Notes: generated from the sequence alone by a model not told the origin. 54,014 nt of DNA from Aequorivita todarodis (GCF_028561335.1 NZ_JAQQTG010000008.1:1-54014); one strand, 5' to 3'. Counted from the stretch's first letter, positions 43,218 to 52,738 are shown. A program made the numbers and translations.

Positions 43218-46200
43218 TTAGTTTCCGGTTTCAACGGAAGAATTGGTTTTTGCCTCTGCGTTTTTGATTACTGCAAGCTCGGCTTTTGCTTCTTCAACTA
43301 CCTCTGGGAAATCGGTAAAGTTTTTGGTCACACTTTCCAAAATGTAAGTTGCTTGGTAAGCATCCTTCAAAGCGTAAAAATTCTTCGCCATCAGCACCAA
43401 ACCTTTGGCGCCGTATAATTTGTAGCCCGAATAATCCTTCGCCAATTTCTGTACGGAAGCATTTGAGCCTTCAAAATTTCCTTCCTTATTTTTGAAATAG
43501 GCATCGTAATAAAGCGCTTCGGCGGCAAGGGCGCCGGTTGCGATTTTCTGAACTTCGGCATAAGCGGTTTTGGCTTTTGCTTCATTATTGGTTTTCATGG
43601 CCGAACGGGCAATTATTACCTGCGCATCACTTTTAATTGAATTGTCTATTTTAGAATTCTGAAGCACTTTTTCGGCATAGTTTACAGCTTCGGCATATTG
43701 TTTCAATTCATATGAAGCCTTCATACTGTTGGTCTGCGCGAAGATGATATTCTGCGGGAAATCTGCTTCGGTTTCCAAACGTGTCAAATATTTTAGAGCA
43801 TTTTGATAATCTTTCTTGCCTAAATACAATTCTGAAACCCGCGCCAAAGCTTGTTCAGTAAATTCACTTCGCTCACGGTTCACAACATATTCAAAATGCG
43901 GAATGGCTTGATCGTTTTTTCCGTCAGCGAAATAAATCTGACCCAAATAAAAATGTGCGTTTAAAGCGTGCTGCCCATTCGGGAATTGTTTTAAATAATC
44001 CTCAAATCTGCCTTTGGCTTGACTCTGGTTATTCTCCAAATACGGTTGTTCCGCCGCCAAATATGTGGCATCGTCAAGTTCGGTATCGCCCACTTGTACG
44101 TAATCCAATGTTTTTATCCAACGGGCGTATTCGTCAACATTTCCTTGGTCTATGTAAATTATTTTTGCGGAAGAAACAGCCTGCAACGCTTCGGGCGTTG
44201 AAGGAAAATCCTTCGCGACCCGTTTAAAAATTGCCAACGCATCGTTGCTCTTTCCGGTGTTGTCATAAATCAACGCTTTTTTTAGTAATGCTTTTGAAAC
44301 GAAACTGCTGTTTGGAATATCGCGGACCAATTGATCGTAAGCCGAAATAGCTTCGTTTGTTTTGTTTTGCGCCACGTAGGTATTTCCCAATTCGTACAGC
44401 GCATCGTCGCGGTAAACGGATTTTGGATATTTTTTTATGAAGGCAATCAGTTCCTCAATTTTCTTTTCGCTGCGGTCCACAAAACCATAGCTGATTGCCT
44501 TTTGGAACTGCGCGTAATCGTTATCGCCGCCTAAATCGATTGCGGCGTTGTAGTTTTCCATTGCCGGCCAATACTGGCTGGTCACAAAATAGCTGTCGCC
44601 CAAACGCAGATACGCATCCTTTTTGCGCACTTTTTCTGCGGAAGAAGAACCTACGTAACTTTTGAAATTTGAAATGGCTTCGTTATAATTTTTAAGTTTG
44701 AATTGGTTGTAGGCCAAATTGTATTTCAAATTTTTATATTCCGAAGTGTTCTGTGCACCCGGCATTTGCACAAACTTTTTATAGCCCGCCAACGATTTTT
44801 CAAAATTGGAAAGTTGGTAGTCGCTCTCGGCCTTCCAATAGGTCGCGCGCGCATTAAAATCCTGGTTTTTGGGATATTTCAGGCTTTTTTCAAAAAACGA
44901 AATCGCTTCGTTGTAATCGGCTTCATTGTACAATTCAATGCCGCGGTAAAAAGCAACTTTTTGATAGGCGGCTTCATCAGCAAAGTTTTTGTTGTTTTCG
45001 AGCAAATCCAACGCTTCCTTATAATTTTTTGAAGTGATGTAACTGTCGATCAACAATCTTTTCAGTTCATCATTGTTTGGATTTTCGGGATATTTTTCAA
45101 TAAACGAAAGCAAAACCTGCGGTGTGCTTTTGTAGCTGTTGCCAATCTCGTAGCTCAGTTTGGCATAATTCAAATAAGCATCTTCCTGAATTTCGGTACT
45201 CAAATCCATTTCCGAAGCATTTTTAAAAGCGTTTAACGCTTCCTGTTTTTTGTCGAGTTTCAGATAACTTTCCGCCAAATGGTAATAGGCGTTTTGGGCC
45301 ACGGCGTTTCTTCCGTCCACAATTTTGTTGAACTCGCCAATGGCGCTTTCGTAATTGCCCTGTTTGTAATAGGCATAGCCCAATTGGTAGTAATCGGTAT
45401 TGTTCCATTTGCCGCGAAAACCTTTGTATTCCTTTAAATATGGAATTGCTTCGGCATATTTTTCAAGATTGAAATAGCTTTCGCCAATAATTTTTGAAAG
45501 TTGGCTTTTTTCAGCGGGGCTGGATTTATCAAACTGCTCCTTCCCCATCGTGATTGCTTTTTCGAAATTTCCAAGCTTGAAATTCATATCGGCTTGGTAA
45601 TAACTGAGGTCTTCGGAATAGCGCTCCTCGCCTTTTACTTCCTCAAAATTTTTGTTGGCTTCTTCATAATCGTCGCCTTCGTAAGCGATAAAACCCAGAT
45701 AATACTTTGCCTGCGAGCCATATTTCTGCGAAGTGGAAACCTTGTTGAAATAACTTTTCGCCTCGTCATATCGCTTCGCCTTAAAATAGACGTATCCGTT
45801 ATTGAAATTGAAACGTTCCTGCTCACTTCGACTTAAATTTGAAGTATCAACCTTATCGTACCACTTTTGGGCGTGCGAATATTTTCCGTTTTCGAAGTAA
45901 AAATTCGCCACATCTATAAATGCAGAATTCCGCTTTAAACTCGTGGGATATTTCTCCACAAATTCCTCCATTAATTGATCTGCATTTTGCTGGTTGAGCC
46001 TCACCGCCGCATTCGCAATATAATAGGCACAATCGCTCTGCACGGTTTCGTCCTCGCTGCTGTTTTTTATTTTGTCGAAAAGACTTTGCGCGGCCAAAAA
46101 CTGCCCGTTATTGTAGAGTTCCAGCGCTTGGTTGAAATCGGCAAGGTCATTTGTAAAGACCGCTGTTTGCTGTGAAAAGGACGAAAATGAAAGGAATAGG

Positions 46201-46232
46201 AAAAGTGAAAAAACAAGAAAATTCTTTATCAT
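43218..46232 (-). CDS. Large secreted tetratricopeptide repeat protein
   Basis: 1004 residues. Signal peptide 1-21 (FLSFSSFSQ). Nearly the whole remainder is TPR/Sel1-like helical repeats of about 34 residues, for example AIPYLKEYKGFRGKWNNTDY, YQLGYAYYKQGNYESAI, ALYELGNTYVAQNKTNEAIS and HFYLGQIYFADGKNDQAIPH. It is likely a periplasmic scaffold. The downstream barrel gene (102 bp away) may encode a partner. No catalytic motif is seen. A TATCTTTA element (46253-46260) lies 20 bp upstream of the ATG. Confidence 0.9.
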   Translation of the reverse strand: MIKNFLVFSLFLFLSFSSFSQQTAVFTNDLADFNQALELYNNGQFLAAQSLFDKIKNSSEDETVQSDCAYYIANAAVRLNQQNADQLMEEFVEKYPTSLKRNSAFIDVANFYFENGKYSHAQKWYDKVDTSNLSRSEQERFNFNNGYVYFKAKRYDEAKSYFNKVSTSQKYGSQAKYYLGFIAYEGDDYEEANKNFEEVKGEERYSEDLSYYQADMNFKLGNFEKAITMGKEQFDKSSPAEKSQLSKIIGESYFNLEKYAEAIPYLKEYKGFRGKWNNTDYYQLGYAYYKQGNYESAIGEFNKIVDGRNAVAQNAYYHLAESYLKLDKKQEALNAFKNASEMDLSTEIQEDAYLNYAKLSYEIGNSYKSTPQVLLSFIEKYPENPNNDELKRLLIDSYITSKNYKEALDLLENNKNFADEAAYQKVAFYRGIELYNEADYNEAISFFEKSLKYPKNQDFNARATYWKAESDYQLSNFEKSLAGYKKFVQMPGAQNTSEYKNLKYNLAYNQFKLKNYNEAISNFKSYVGSSSAEKVRKKDAYLRLGDSYFVTSQYWPAMENYNAAIDLGGDNDYAQFQKAISYGFVDRSEKKIEELIAFIKKYPKSVYRDDALYELGNTYVAQNKTNEAISAYDQLVRDIPNSSFVSKALLKKALIYDNTGKSNDALAIFKRVAKDFPSTPEALQAVSSAKIIYIDQGNVDEYARWIKTLDYVQVGDTELDDATYLAAEQPYLENNQSQAKGRFEDYLKQFPNGQHALNAHFYLGQIYFADGKNDQAIPHFEYVVNRERSEFTEQALARVSELYLGKKDYQNALKYLTRLETEADFPQNIIFAQTNSMKASYELKQYAEAVNYAEKVLQNSKIDNSIKSDAQVIIARSAMKTNNEAKAKTAYAEVQKIATGALAAEALYYDAYFKNKEGNFEGSNASVQKLAKDYSGYKLYGAKGLVLMAKNFYALKDAYQATYILESVTKNFTDFPEVVEEAKAELAVIKNAEAKTNSSVETGN

Positions 46233-46252
46233 TATTTACAGTTTTTGTGGCG

Positions 46253-46260
46253 TAAAGATA
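46253..46260 (-). promoter_or_regulatory. Candidate -7 element for the TPR gene
   Basis: TATCTTTA on the minus strand, one base off TAnnTTTG. It ends 20 bp before the ATG. There is no clear -33 box. Confidence 0.4.
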
Positions 46261-46556
46261 TTTAACTTTAAATGTAGCTTTTGGCGATACTGTAAATTTT
46301 TAAGGTTTAATTAACGAATGATTTTTTGGTGGATTTTCTTAGGAATATAACGCTACAAATGGCAATAAATTACATTTCAGATTTTTATGCAAATATTCTT
46401 TATTTTTAAGAATTAGAATTTCATTTCAAAGATTTGAATGTCAATTGAAAAGTGGCGAAATTTAGGGGAAAATATAGATTGAACCCATCCGCGCACAATA
46501 GTGGGACTACGGTTGGAACGGTACCTATTTTATAACCATTTGCACCTATTGTTATT

Positions 46557-46586
46557 GTTTGCGTTTGCGTTTGCGTTTGCGTTTGC
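46557..46586. repeat. Hexanucleotide tandem repeat GTTTGC x5
   Basis: Five perfect copies of GTTTGC lie 20 bp upstream of the TTTG -33 candidate of the plus-strand gene. Each copy itself contains TTTG, the -33 sequence. Confidence 0.9.
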
Positions 46587-46606
46587 GATGGTAAAAATCA
46601 AAACCG

Positions 46607-46635
46607 TTTGATTCAAAAAATAACCCCTATTTTTA
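46607..46635 (+). promoter_or_regulatory. Candidate promoter for the S74-like gene
   Basis: TTTG (46607-46610), 17 bp spacer, TATTTTTA (46628-46635). The ATG is 15 bp further on. The spacing equals that of the tuf candidate. Confidence 0.4.
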
Positions 46636-46650
46636 TAAAAATTATTTGTC

Positions 46651-47121
46651 ATGAAAAAATTGTTACCCAAAATCGTAATTGCAATTGTTCTGCTGTTTTG
46701 TTTTTCAGCCACCGCCCAACGCAACCCATTCAAAAACCTTTCGGAGAAAGATGGAAAAATAGGCATCGGCACCACAAATCCCGACGAACTGTTGACCGTA
46801 AAAGGAAAAATACACACCCAGGAAGTTCTGGTAGATATGGACGGTGCCGTTGCGCCCGATTATGTGTTTGAAACCTATTATAACGGTTTTTCCGAAATGA
46901 TGCCAAATTACAGTTTGATTTCCTTGGAAGAACTGGAAGCGTTTTTAAAGGAAAACAACCATCTGCCAAATGTACCTTCTGCCGAAACGATGCGGACGGA
47001 GGGAATTTCACTAAAAGAAATGAACTTGATTTTGCTGCAAAAAATTGAGGAATTGACGCTCTACACGCTTCAGCAGCAAAAGGAGATTGATGCATTGAAA
47101 GAAAAAATTTCAGAAAAATAA
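46651..47121 (+). CDS. Secreted tail-fibre/S74-like protein
   Basis: 156 residues. Signal peptide 1-22. The segment KIGIGTTNPDELLTVKGKIH is followed by DYVFETYYNGF, then NNHLPNVPSAETMRTEGISL and a coiled coil EMNLILLQKIEELTLYTLQQ. This module ends many Flavobacteria surface proteins and resembles the intramolecular chaperone region of phage tail spikes (peptidase S74). Here it exists almost alone behind a signal peptide, so it is a short stand-alone version. Role unknown, probably trimeric and surface-exposed. Confidence 0.85.
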   Translation: MKKLLPKIVIAIVLLFCFSATAQRNPFKNLSEKDGKIGIGTTNPDELLTVKGKIHTQEVLVDMDGAVAPDYVFETYYNGFSEMMPNYSLISLEELEAFLKENNHLPNVPSAETMRTEGISLKEMNLILLQKIEELTLYTLQQQKEIDALKEKISEK

Positions 47122-47199
47122 ATATGTTGGCAATAATCAGTTGCAGTTTGAAGTAATTCAAATTACTTTTGAAATCGAAATCGTAAATCTATAATCCCA

Positions 47200-47883
47200 A
47201 TGGCCGATACCGTATTATTTTTAAAAGATGCTTCCATTTATCAAGGCGACAACTTAGTGCTTTCCGATGTTTCCGTTTCAGTGGAAAAAGGCGAATTTGT
47301 CTATTTAATCGGAAAAACGGGAACGGGAAAAAGTAGTTTCATGAAAACGCTTTACGGCGATCTTCCGCTTCAAGAAGGCGAGGGCAATATTGTGGGCTAC
47401 GATTTGGCTACCTTAAAAGAAAACGACATTCCTTTTTTAAGACGAAAGTTAGGTGTGGTTTTTCAGGATTTTAAACTGCTGAACGACCGAACCGTGAGCG
47501 ATAACCTGCGTTTTGTTCTTACCGCAACGGGATGGAAGGACAAAGCCGCGATGGAAAGCAAGATAAACGAGGTATTGGACAAGGTAGATATGAAAACCAA
47601 AGCCTTTAAATACCCTTACCAACTTTCGGGCGGGGAGCAGCAGCGTGTTGCCATTGCCCGCGCGCTTTTGAATGATCCCGAACTTATTCTCGCAGATGAG
47701 CCCACGGGAAACCTAGACCCCCAAACGAGTGTGGAAGTGATGGAAGTTTTACGTGAGATAAATAAAAACGGCAATACCATTTTAATGGCAACCCACGATT
47801 ACGCATTATTGCTGAAATACCCTTCAAAAACATTGAAGTGCGATGAAAACCAAATTTTTGAAGTCGTACAGAAAACGGTTTGA
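47200..47883 (+). CDS. FtsE-like ABC transporter ATPase
   Basis: 227 residues. Walker A is at 38-46 (GKTGTGKSS), Q-loop FQDF at about 88-91, the signature LSGGEQQR at 142-149, Walker B LILADEP at 162-168 and H-loop H199 (ATHD). Closest in type to FtsE/LolD. FtsE works with FtsX at the division septum; no ftsX gene is adjacent. It lies 78 bp after the S74-like gene. Confidence 0.9.
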   Translation: MADTVLFLKDASIYQGDNLVLSDVSVSVEKGEFVYLIGKTGTGKSSFMKTLYGDLPLQEGEGNIVGYDLATLKENDIPFLRRKLGVVFQDFKLLNDRTVSDNLRFVLTATGWKDKAAMESKINEVLDKVDMKTKAFKYPYQLSGGEQQRVAIARALLNDPELILADEPTGNLDPQTSVEVMEVLREINKNGNTILMATHDYALLLKYPSKTLKCDENQIFEVVQKTV

Positions 47884-47895
47884 AAATAAGTAGTT

Positions 47896-47979
47896 CAGTT
47901 TTCAGTCGCAGTTTTCAGTCGCAGTTTTCAGTCGCAGTTTTCAGTCGCAGTTTTCAGTCGCAGTTTTCAGTCGCAGTCG
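47896..47979. repeat. 13-bp tandem repeat CAGTTTTCAGTCG x6
   Basis: Six perfect copies (47896-47973) plus CAGTCG. It lies between convergent genes. The unit relates to the hairpin repeat at 37839-37882. Not a CRISPR: there are no spacers. Confidence 0.95.
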
Positions 47980-48035
47980 CAGTTTACAGAAACTCTGGTT
48001 CCAAAAGTCATTGTCCAAAACCGTCCAATTCATTT

Positions 48036-49724
48036 TCAATCATTCAAAATGCTCGGGTCGCGCAGTTGCAGTTCGCATTCCTTTTTTAGCGTTGGGTCAA
48101 TGCTAAGATGAATTTTTCCTTTCGCGTTCGGTTTCAGAACCGTATTTTCAGAAATTACGATTCGCTTTTTTGAGGTAAGATTTAAGGTTGCTTCTTCAGT
48201 AAATTTCTGATTTTGCATAACGACTTCAGAAATGGAAGTCAGTTTAAAATCCCAGCGACTGAACCGTTGGTTCTCAATTTTTACAGGTTCTCTTTCAGCA
48301 AACATATCGAAAACCATTTTTACCGCCCGGCCTGTATTCAGCATTCCCGCACCGTACATTCCCGCATAGGGTTTGTTGGGTTCTACGTCGTCTATATTGG
48401 TAGAAGTGAATTTTATAATTGTTTCAACCTCTTCCGCGGGAAGACAGGGATAAAGTGAAAACATGAGGCCGATAGTGCCCGTTACCAATGGCGCCACTCC
48501 CGAAGTTTGGTTGAATTGGCTAACGTCAACAAAACCATTCAAGGCAAGCTCACCATACCTAAAAATCCCGGTTGAAGGAGCTACAATGTCTATTGCACTA
48601 TTTATGTTTCTAATACTTACTGGATAAATAAAAGGCACCGTTGTAGTATCATTATTTTTGAATCCTGCAGTACGCCCTATATAGTATCGAACATTTTCAA
48701 CATAGTAAATTTTCTCTTTTTCCAAATATTGAATATTTTCAGTAAAATGCTGATAGCGATGAGAAGCAGAGGAAACCGCAATCACTTTGTCATAAGATGC
48801 GGGATAATAAGGCTTCTTTCCTTTAGTAATTGTAAAGTTTGGATTATGGCCTATCGCAACCACAACAGTGCCATTGTCCATCATCTCATAAACAGCTTGT
48901 TGCGCAGTTTCATAATACCGAGAGGTGCCCCAACTACAATTTATAACTTTCACTCCCATTTCAGAAAGTTCCACTAATTGCTCTAAAGTATTTAGATGTC
49001 TATAATTTGTGGCATAAATGCTACAATCATAACACACTCCCGGAATACCATATGCATTGTCTCCTTGCCCCGCCGCAGATTCAGCTACTGAAAAACCATG
49101 ACCTTTTGCCAAAAAGGATTCCCTAATAATCTTACTTTTTCCAGCAAACTCCTTATCGTCAGTTTTTATGGAACCATCCGAAATTCCAACAATAATATCA
49201 CGTGAGCCTGTTGTATAGTACCAAGCTTTTGGGACCTCCATTACATCAAGATAGTCCAGATTTACTTGCGCTCCCAAATTATCACCAACCGTACTGGTCA
49301 ATCCGTAATCATTAGGTTCAAAAATTTTTTTGTCTTCCTCAGCTATCAATTCGCCAAACTCAAAGAGATGGGAAGCATTCTGTAGCAAATCCGTCATCAT
49401 TGTTTCTTTATCGGCAATCACGAAAAAGGTTTTTTTTAAGTTTTGTTTTTTGGCGTGTTTCCAAGTTTTTTTGAAGATTTTGATTTTATAATTTTTCAAA
49501 GCTGCTTCTAACCTTGCATCATCCCCAGTATAGTTCAGATAGTCTCCATTCTTTATGAATTTCGGCACAAAGGAAGTATCACGTGCACGAAGGTAAAACC
49601 AAGCCTCCTCTTGGGCGTACACAGAAAAGGTAGAAAAAACAACAAAAGCTAAAATGAAGGAAGTCCGCACGGCTGATACTTTTTTTACAAGATACATCTT
49701 TTTTGAAATTAGTGAATGATCCAT
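48036..49724 (-). CDS. Subtilisin-like (S8) secreted serine protease
   Basis: 562 residues, or 553 from M10 (49697), which begins the better signal peptide (MYLVKKVSAVRTSFILAFVV, ending VYAQ). The catalytic triad is D183 (VGISDGSI), H209 (GHGFSVAESAAG) and S408 (QTSGVAPLVTGTIG). All three motifs deviate from the usual DTG, HGTH and GTSMA. A C-terminal beta-domain follows about 455. No T9SS tail is evident. It is convergent with ftsE-like and divergent from the methyltransferase gene, with an AT-rich gap. Confidence 0.87.
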   Translation of the reverse strand: MDHSLISKKMYLVKKVSAVRTSFILAFVVFSTFSVYAQEEAWFYLRARDTSFVPKFIKNGDYLNYTGDDARLEAALKNYKIKIFKKTWKHAKKQNLKKTFFVIADKETMMTDLLQNASHLFEFGELIAEEDKKIFEPNDYGLTSTVGDNLGAQVNLDYLDVMEVPKAWYYTTGSRDIIVGISDGSIKTDDKEFAGKSKIIRESFLAKGHGFSVAESAAGQGDNAYGIPGVCYDCSIYATNYRHLNTLEQLVELSEMGVKVINCSWGTSRYYETAQQAVYEMMDNGTVVVAIGHNPNFTITKGKKPYYPASYDKVIAVSSASHRYQHFTENIQYLEKEKIYYVENVRYYIGRTAGFKNNDTTTVPFIYPVSIRNINSAIDIVAPSTGIFRYGELALNGFVDVSQFNQTSGVAPLVTGTIGLMFSLYPCLPAEEVETIIKFTSTNIDDVEPNKPYAGMYGAGMLNTGRAVKMVFDMFAEREPVKIENQRFSRWDFKLTSISEVVMQNQKFTEEATLNLTSKKRIVISENTVLKPNAKGKIHLSIDPTLKKECELQLRDPSILND

Positions 49725-49789
49725 ATTTTTTTAAATCAAATAGAAACACAAATTTCCCGCATCCAAAAACTTTCCTGTATTTTAGCAAC

Positions 49790-50518
49790 ATGTACCAAAG
49801 CCTGAAAAAAGTAGCGCTTTCCGTGATTCCCAAAAAAATCCTTTTTAAAAATGAGGTTTTTTTTAGGTCTGTTTTTTCATTCTACCTTCGCGGAAAAGAA
49901 TACGAATGCAAGGTTTGCGGCAACGGAATTAAGAGGTTTATCGAAATACCCGATGGCGACCTGCTCTGTCCCTTTTGTGGTAGCCGATCGCGAACAAGAA
50001 GACTTTATTCCTTTCTCAATGAAAATAATTTAATCCACGGAAAAGTGCTGCACTTTTCACCTTCGCGAAGTGTTTACAGATTGCTGAAGAAAAACCCGAA
50101 CATTACCTATTTCAGCACCGATTTTGAAGATGAATTTCTTGCGGATTATAGGTACGACATTACCCAGATTCCTTTAAAGAACGATTTTTTCGACCTGATA
50201 ATTTGCTATCATATTTTAGAGCATATTGAAGACGATAAAAAAGCAATGGAGGAATTGTACCGAGTTTTAAAACCTAATGGAACTTGCATCATTCAAACTC
50301 CTTTTAAAGAAGGTAGTATCTACGAAGATTTTTCAAAAAAAACTCCCGAAGAACGCTTGGAAGCCTTCGGGCAGGAAGACCATGTGCGCATCTATTCGGT
50401 GGAAGGATTGCGGCAAAGATTGAAAGAAAACGGTTTTCAGAAGGTGGAAATCAAAACTTTTCCGGCAAATAGGCGTTACGGGTTTATGGAAGAAACTGTA
50501 CTGATCGGCAAAAAATGA
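49790..50518 (+). CDS. SAM methyltransferase with zinc ribbon
   Basis: 242 residues from the ATG at 49790. A N-terminal CxxC pair (C40/C43 and C60/C63) forms a zinc ribbon. The class I methyltransferase core (Methyltransf_11) follows, with DLIICYHILEHI (about 135-146) and ELYRVLKPNG. It belongs to a surface-polysaccharide cluster and probably methylates a sugar, although the substrate is unknown. The stop overlaps the next start (ATGA). The upstream 29 codons of the ORF overlap the protease leader and are unlikely. Confidence 0.85.
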   Translation: MYQSLKKVALSVIPKKILFKNEVFFRSVFSFYLRGKEYECKVCGNGIKRFIEIPDGDLLCPFCGSRSRTRRLYSFLNENNLIHGKVLHFSPSRSVYRLLKKNPNITYFSTDFEDEFLADYRYDITQIPLKNDFFDLIICYHILEHIEDDKKAMEELYRVLKPNGTCIIQTPFKEGSIYEDFSKKTPEERLEAFGQEDHVRIYSVEGLRQRLKENGFQKVEIKTFPANRRYGFMEETVLIGKK

Positions 50519-51411
50519 TTTCAATCCTCATCCCAACATACAATTACAGTGTAGTTTCATTGGTTGAAAACCTCAATAAACAATGCAAAAGCGCAGCTAT
50601 TGCCTATGAAATATTGGTTTTTGACGATGCTTCAACCGAAAATAGCTTAGTTGAGGAAAATTCAAAAATAAATACATTTCAAAATTGCAGGTTTCAGGTT
50701 TTGGACGAAAATATCGGCAGAAGTAAAATAAGGAATCTTTTGGCTGAAAAGGCAAAGTATGATTGGTTGCTTTTTTTGGATGCTGACGTTTATCCTTCCA
50801 ACGCCGAATTTATAGCGGACTATTTGGCGGCCTTTTCGGAAGGAAGTTCCGTGGTTTTTGGGGGAATAAAATATCCAGAAAACAATGTTAAAAATTTCAG
50901 TTTGCGCTATAAATACGGCACCGAACGCGAAAGCCTGTCGCTTGCCGAACGCCGAAAAAATCCGTACCGGAGCTTTATAACGATGGGCTTTGCCATAAAA
51001 AGGGAAGTTTTCCAAAACATAAAATTCAACGAAAAGCTTGCCGGTTATGGCTATGAGGATTCCGTTTTTGGGTATGGACTTCAAAAAAACAACGTTCCAT
51101 TGCTGCATATCGATAATCCCGTGGTGCATTTGAATCTGGAAACAAATGAAGTTTTCATAAAAAAATCAAAGTTGGCACTTCAAAATTTGATGAATTTTTA
51201 CAAAACCGGTGCTATTGATAGTGAAACCGTAAAAATTTTAAAAACCCATTCAAAATTAAAAAAATGGAACATGTTGTTTGCGGTGCGCGGATTTTTTAAA
51301 ATTTTTGAAAGACCCCTACTTAAAAACCTACATTCCCCAAAACCTTCACTTTTCCTTTTTGATTTGTACCGCTTGGGGTATCTTAGTTGTCTAAAACCAA
51401 AAGATGCCTAA
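50515..51411 (+). CDS. Glycosyltransferase family 2
   Basis: 298 residues. GT-A fold: SILIPTYN at the start, nucleotide-binding DDAS (37-40) and the metal-binding DAD at 89-91 (WLLFLDADVYPS). ERRKNPYRSFITMGFAIKRE and GYEDSVFGYGL are typical acceptor-side motifs. It transfers a sugar from an NDP-sugar to a growing chain. Start and stop overlap both neighbours, so it is the middle of a coupled operon. Confidence 0.9.
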   Translation: MISILIPTYNYSVVSLVENLNKQCKSAAIAYEILVFDDASTENSLVEENSKINTFQNCRFQVLDENIGRSKIRNLLAEKAKYDWLLFLDADVYPSNAEFIADYLAAFSEGSSVVFGGIKYPENNVKNFSLRYKYGTERESLSLAERRKNPYRSFITMGFAIKREVFQNIKFNEKLAGYGYEDSVFGYGLQKNNVPLLHIDNPVVHLNLETNEVFIKKSKLALQNLMNFYKTGAIDSETVKILKTHSKLKKWNMLFAVRGFFKIFERPLLKNLHSPKPSLFLFDLYRLGYLSCLKPKDA

Positions 51412-52336
51412 ATTTTCCGTCGTCATATCGGTCTTCAACAAAGAAAAATACATTGCTGACACCTTAAAAAGTGTATTGGCGCAGACCTTTACGGATTTTG
51501 AAGTAGTAATTCTGAATGATGGCTCAACGGACAATAGCGAGGCTGAAATCTTAAAGTTTGACGATCCCCGTATCCGGTATTTTTCAAAGGAAAACCAAGG
51601 TGCCGGTGCGGCGCGAAATTTTGTTATTAATGAAGCAAAATATGACTATATAGCACTATTGGACGCAGATGATTTTTTATTGCCTTTCTATTTGGAAGAA
51701 CAAGCAAGGCTGATTGCCGAATTTCCCAACGAATCTGTTTTTGCTACGGCAATCAAAATTGAAAAAAAAGGTAAAATTTATCCTTCTGAATATTCAGTGC
51801 GAAATTTACAACCAAACGCGATTCATATTGTCAACTTTTTTTCAGCGAGTTTTTTAAATTCAATACTTACCAGCAGCAGTACCGTTCTTCACAAAAATGT
51901 GTTTTCAAAAGTAGGGTACTACGATCCATCCATAAAAAGCGGGCAGGATACAGATTTGTGGATTCGAATAGGCCTAAAATATCCCGTTGTTTTTTTGAAT
52001 AAATCTTGCGCAATTTACCGATATGCGATAGCAAGTCTTTCCAATTCAACATTAAAAGTATCGCAAAAAGCTTCATTTGAAAATTACGAACCATTTGAAA
52101 AAGACAATCCCGCCCTTAAAAAGTTTTTGGATTTAAACAGGTATTCGCTTTGCATACTGGCCAAAATAGAAGGAAACAAAGAAGCTTTTCAGAAAAATTT
52201 TCAAAAAATAGACCCCGAAAATCTCAGCAAAAAACAACAGTTTTTGCTCCGCCAAAACAAAACCATTTTGAAGTATTTGTCAAAGACAAAAAATAATCTG
52301 GAAAAGCTCGGCCTGCGATTAGGCACCTTTAAATAG
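51404..52336 (+). CDS. Glycosyltransferase family 2
   Basis: 310 residues. GT-A fold: VVISVFNKEKYIADTLKSVL, LNDGSTDNS (38-45), GAGAARN and the DADD at 87-90. Acceptor-side motif GQDTDLWIRIGLKYPV. It overlaps the previous gene by 8 bp. Its 3' end overlaps the 3' end of the convergent FdtA-like gene by 18 bp. Confidence 0.9.
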   Translation: MPKFSVVISVFNKEKYIADTLKSVLAQTFTDFEVVILNDGSTDNSEAEILKFDDPRIRYFSKENQGAGAARNFVINEAKYDYIALLDADDFLLPFYLEEQARLIAEFPNESVFATAIKIEKKGKIYPSEYSVRNLQPNAIHIVNFFSASFLNSILTSSSTVLHKNVFSKVGYYDPSIKSGQDTDLWIRIGLKYPVVFLNKSCAIYRYAIASLSNSTLKVSQKASFENYEPFEKDNPALKKFLDLNRYSLCILAKIEGNKEAFQKNFQKIDPENLSKKQQFLLRQNKTILKYLSKTKNNLEKLGLRLGTFK

Positions 52337-52738
52337 CTTAAATTCATCGTACTCACGGATGTAATCGTCTTCGTTGTATTCTGCACTTACCAAGGAAAGG
52401 CAAACGGCGCCCGAAGAAAAATCTTCCAATTCCCGCCAAACCCCATTGGGAATCAGCAAACCCCTATCGGGTTTGTTCAACGTTATGGTCCTGCGTGTTT
52501 TGCCATTGTCCAAAACAACGTCAAAACTGCCACTTAGCGCAATTAAAAACTGCTGCAGTTCTTTGTGGGCGTGGCCGCCACGGGTGGAGGAACTAGGAAC
52601 ATCGTACAGATAATACACCCGTTTTATGGTAAAGGGCAAAAAATCCTTTTCCACCACCGAAAGGTTTCCGCGACCGTCCGGATCGCTAATTTTCGGGATT
52701 TCCTTAAGTTCTATTTTATCCAAATCAACGTATTGCAT
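52319..52738 (-). CDS. FdtA/QdtA-like sugar 3,4-ketoisomerase cupin
   Basis: 139 residues. Cupin fold with the RGGHAHK motif: H56 and H58 correspond to the active-site histidines of FdtA, which isomerises dTDP-4-keto-6-deoxyglucose to the 3-keto form on the way to amino-deoxy sugars. The family is further marked by DGRGNLSVVE, DVPSSSTRGG and LIPNGVWRELEDFS. It overlaps the GT4 gene by 14 bp. Aminotransferase and acetyltransferase partners are not in the window. Confidence 0.88.
   Translation of the reverse strand: MQYVDLDKIELKEIPKISDPDGRGNLSVVEKDFLPFTIKRVYYLYDVPSSSTRGGHAHKELQQFLIALSGSFDVVLDNGKTRRTITLNKPDRGLLIPNGVWRELEDFSSGAVCLSLVSAEYNEDDYIREYDEFKLFKGA

Larger units (their letters stand above)
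46233..46650. other. Intergenic region between divergent TPR and S74-like genes
   Basis: 418 bp, AT-rich. It contains TATCTTTA for the TPR gene at 46253-46260 (minus), a GTTTGC array at 46557-46586, and a promoter candidate for the plus-strand gene at 46607-46635. Nothing else is recognisable. Confidence 0.6.

Noticed and set aside
47896-47979. Possible CRISPR array
   Set aside because: The units are directly joined with no unique spacers, and no cas genes are present.
47880-48089. Short plus-strand ORF through the 13-bp array
   Set aside because: Its sequence is only the translated tandem repeat; no start context or family.
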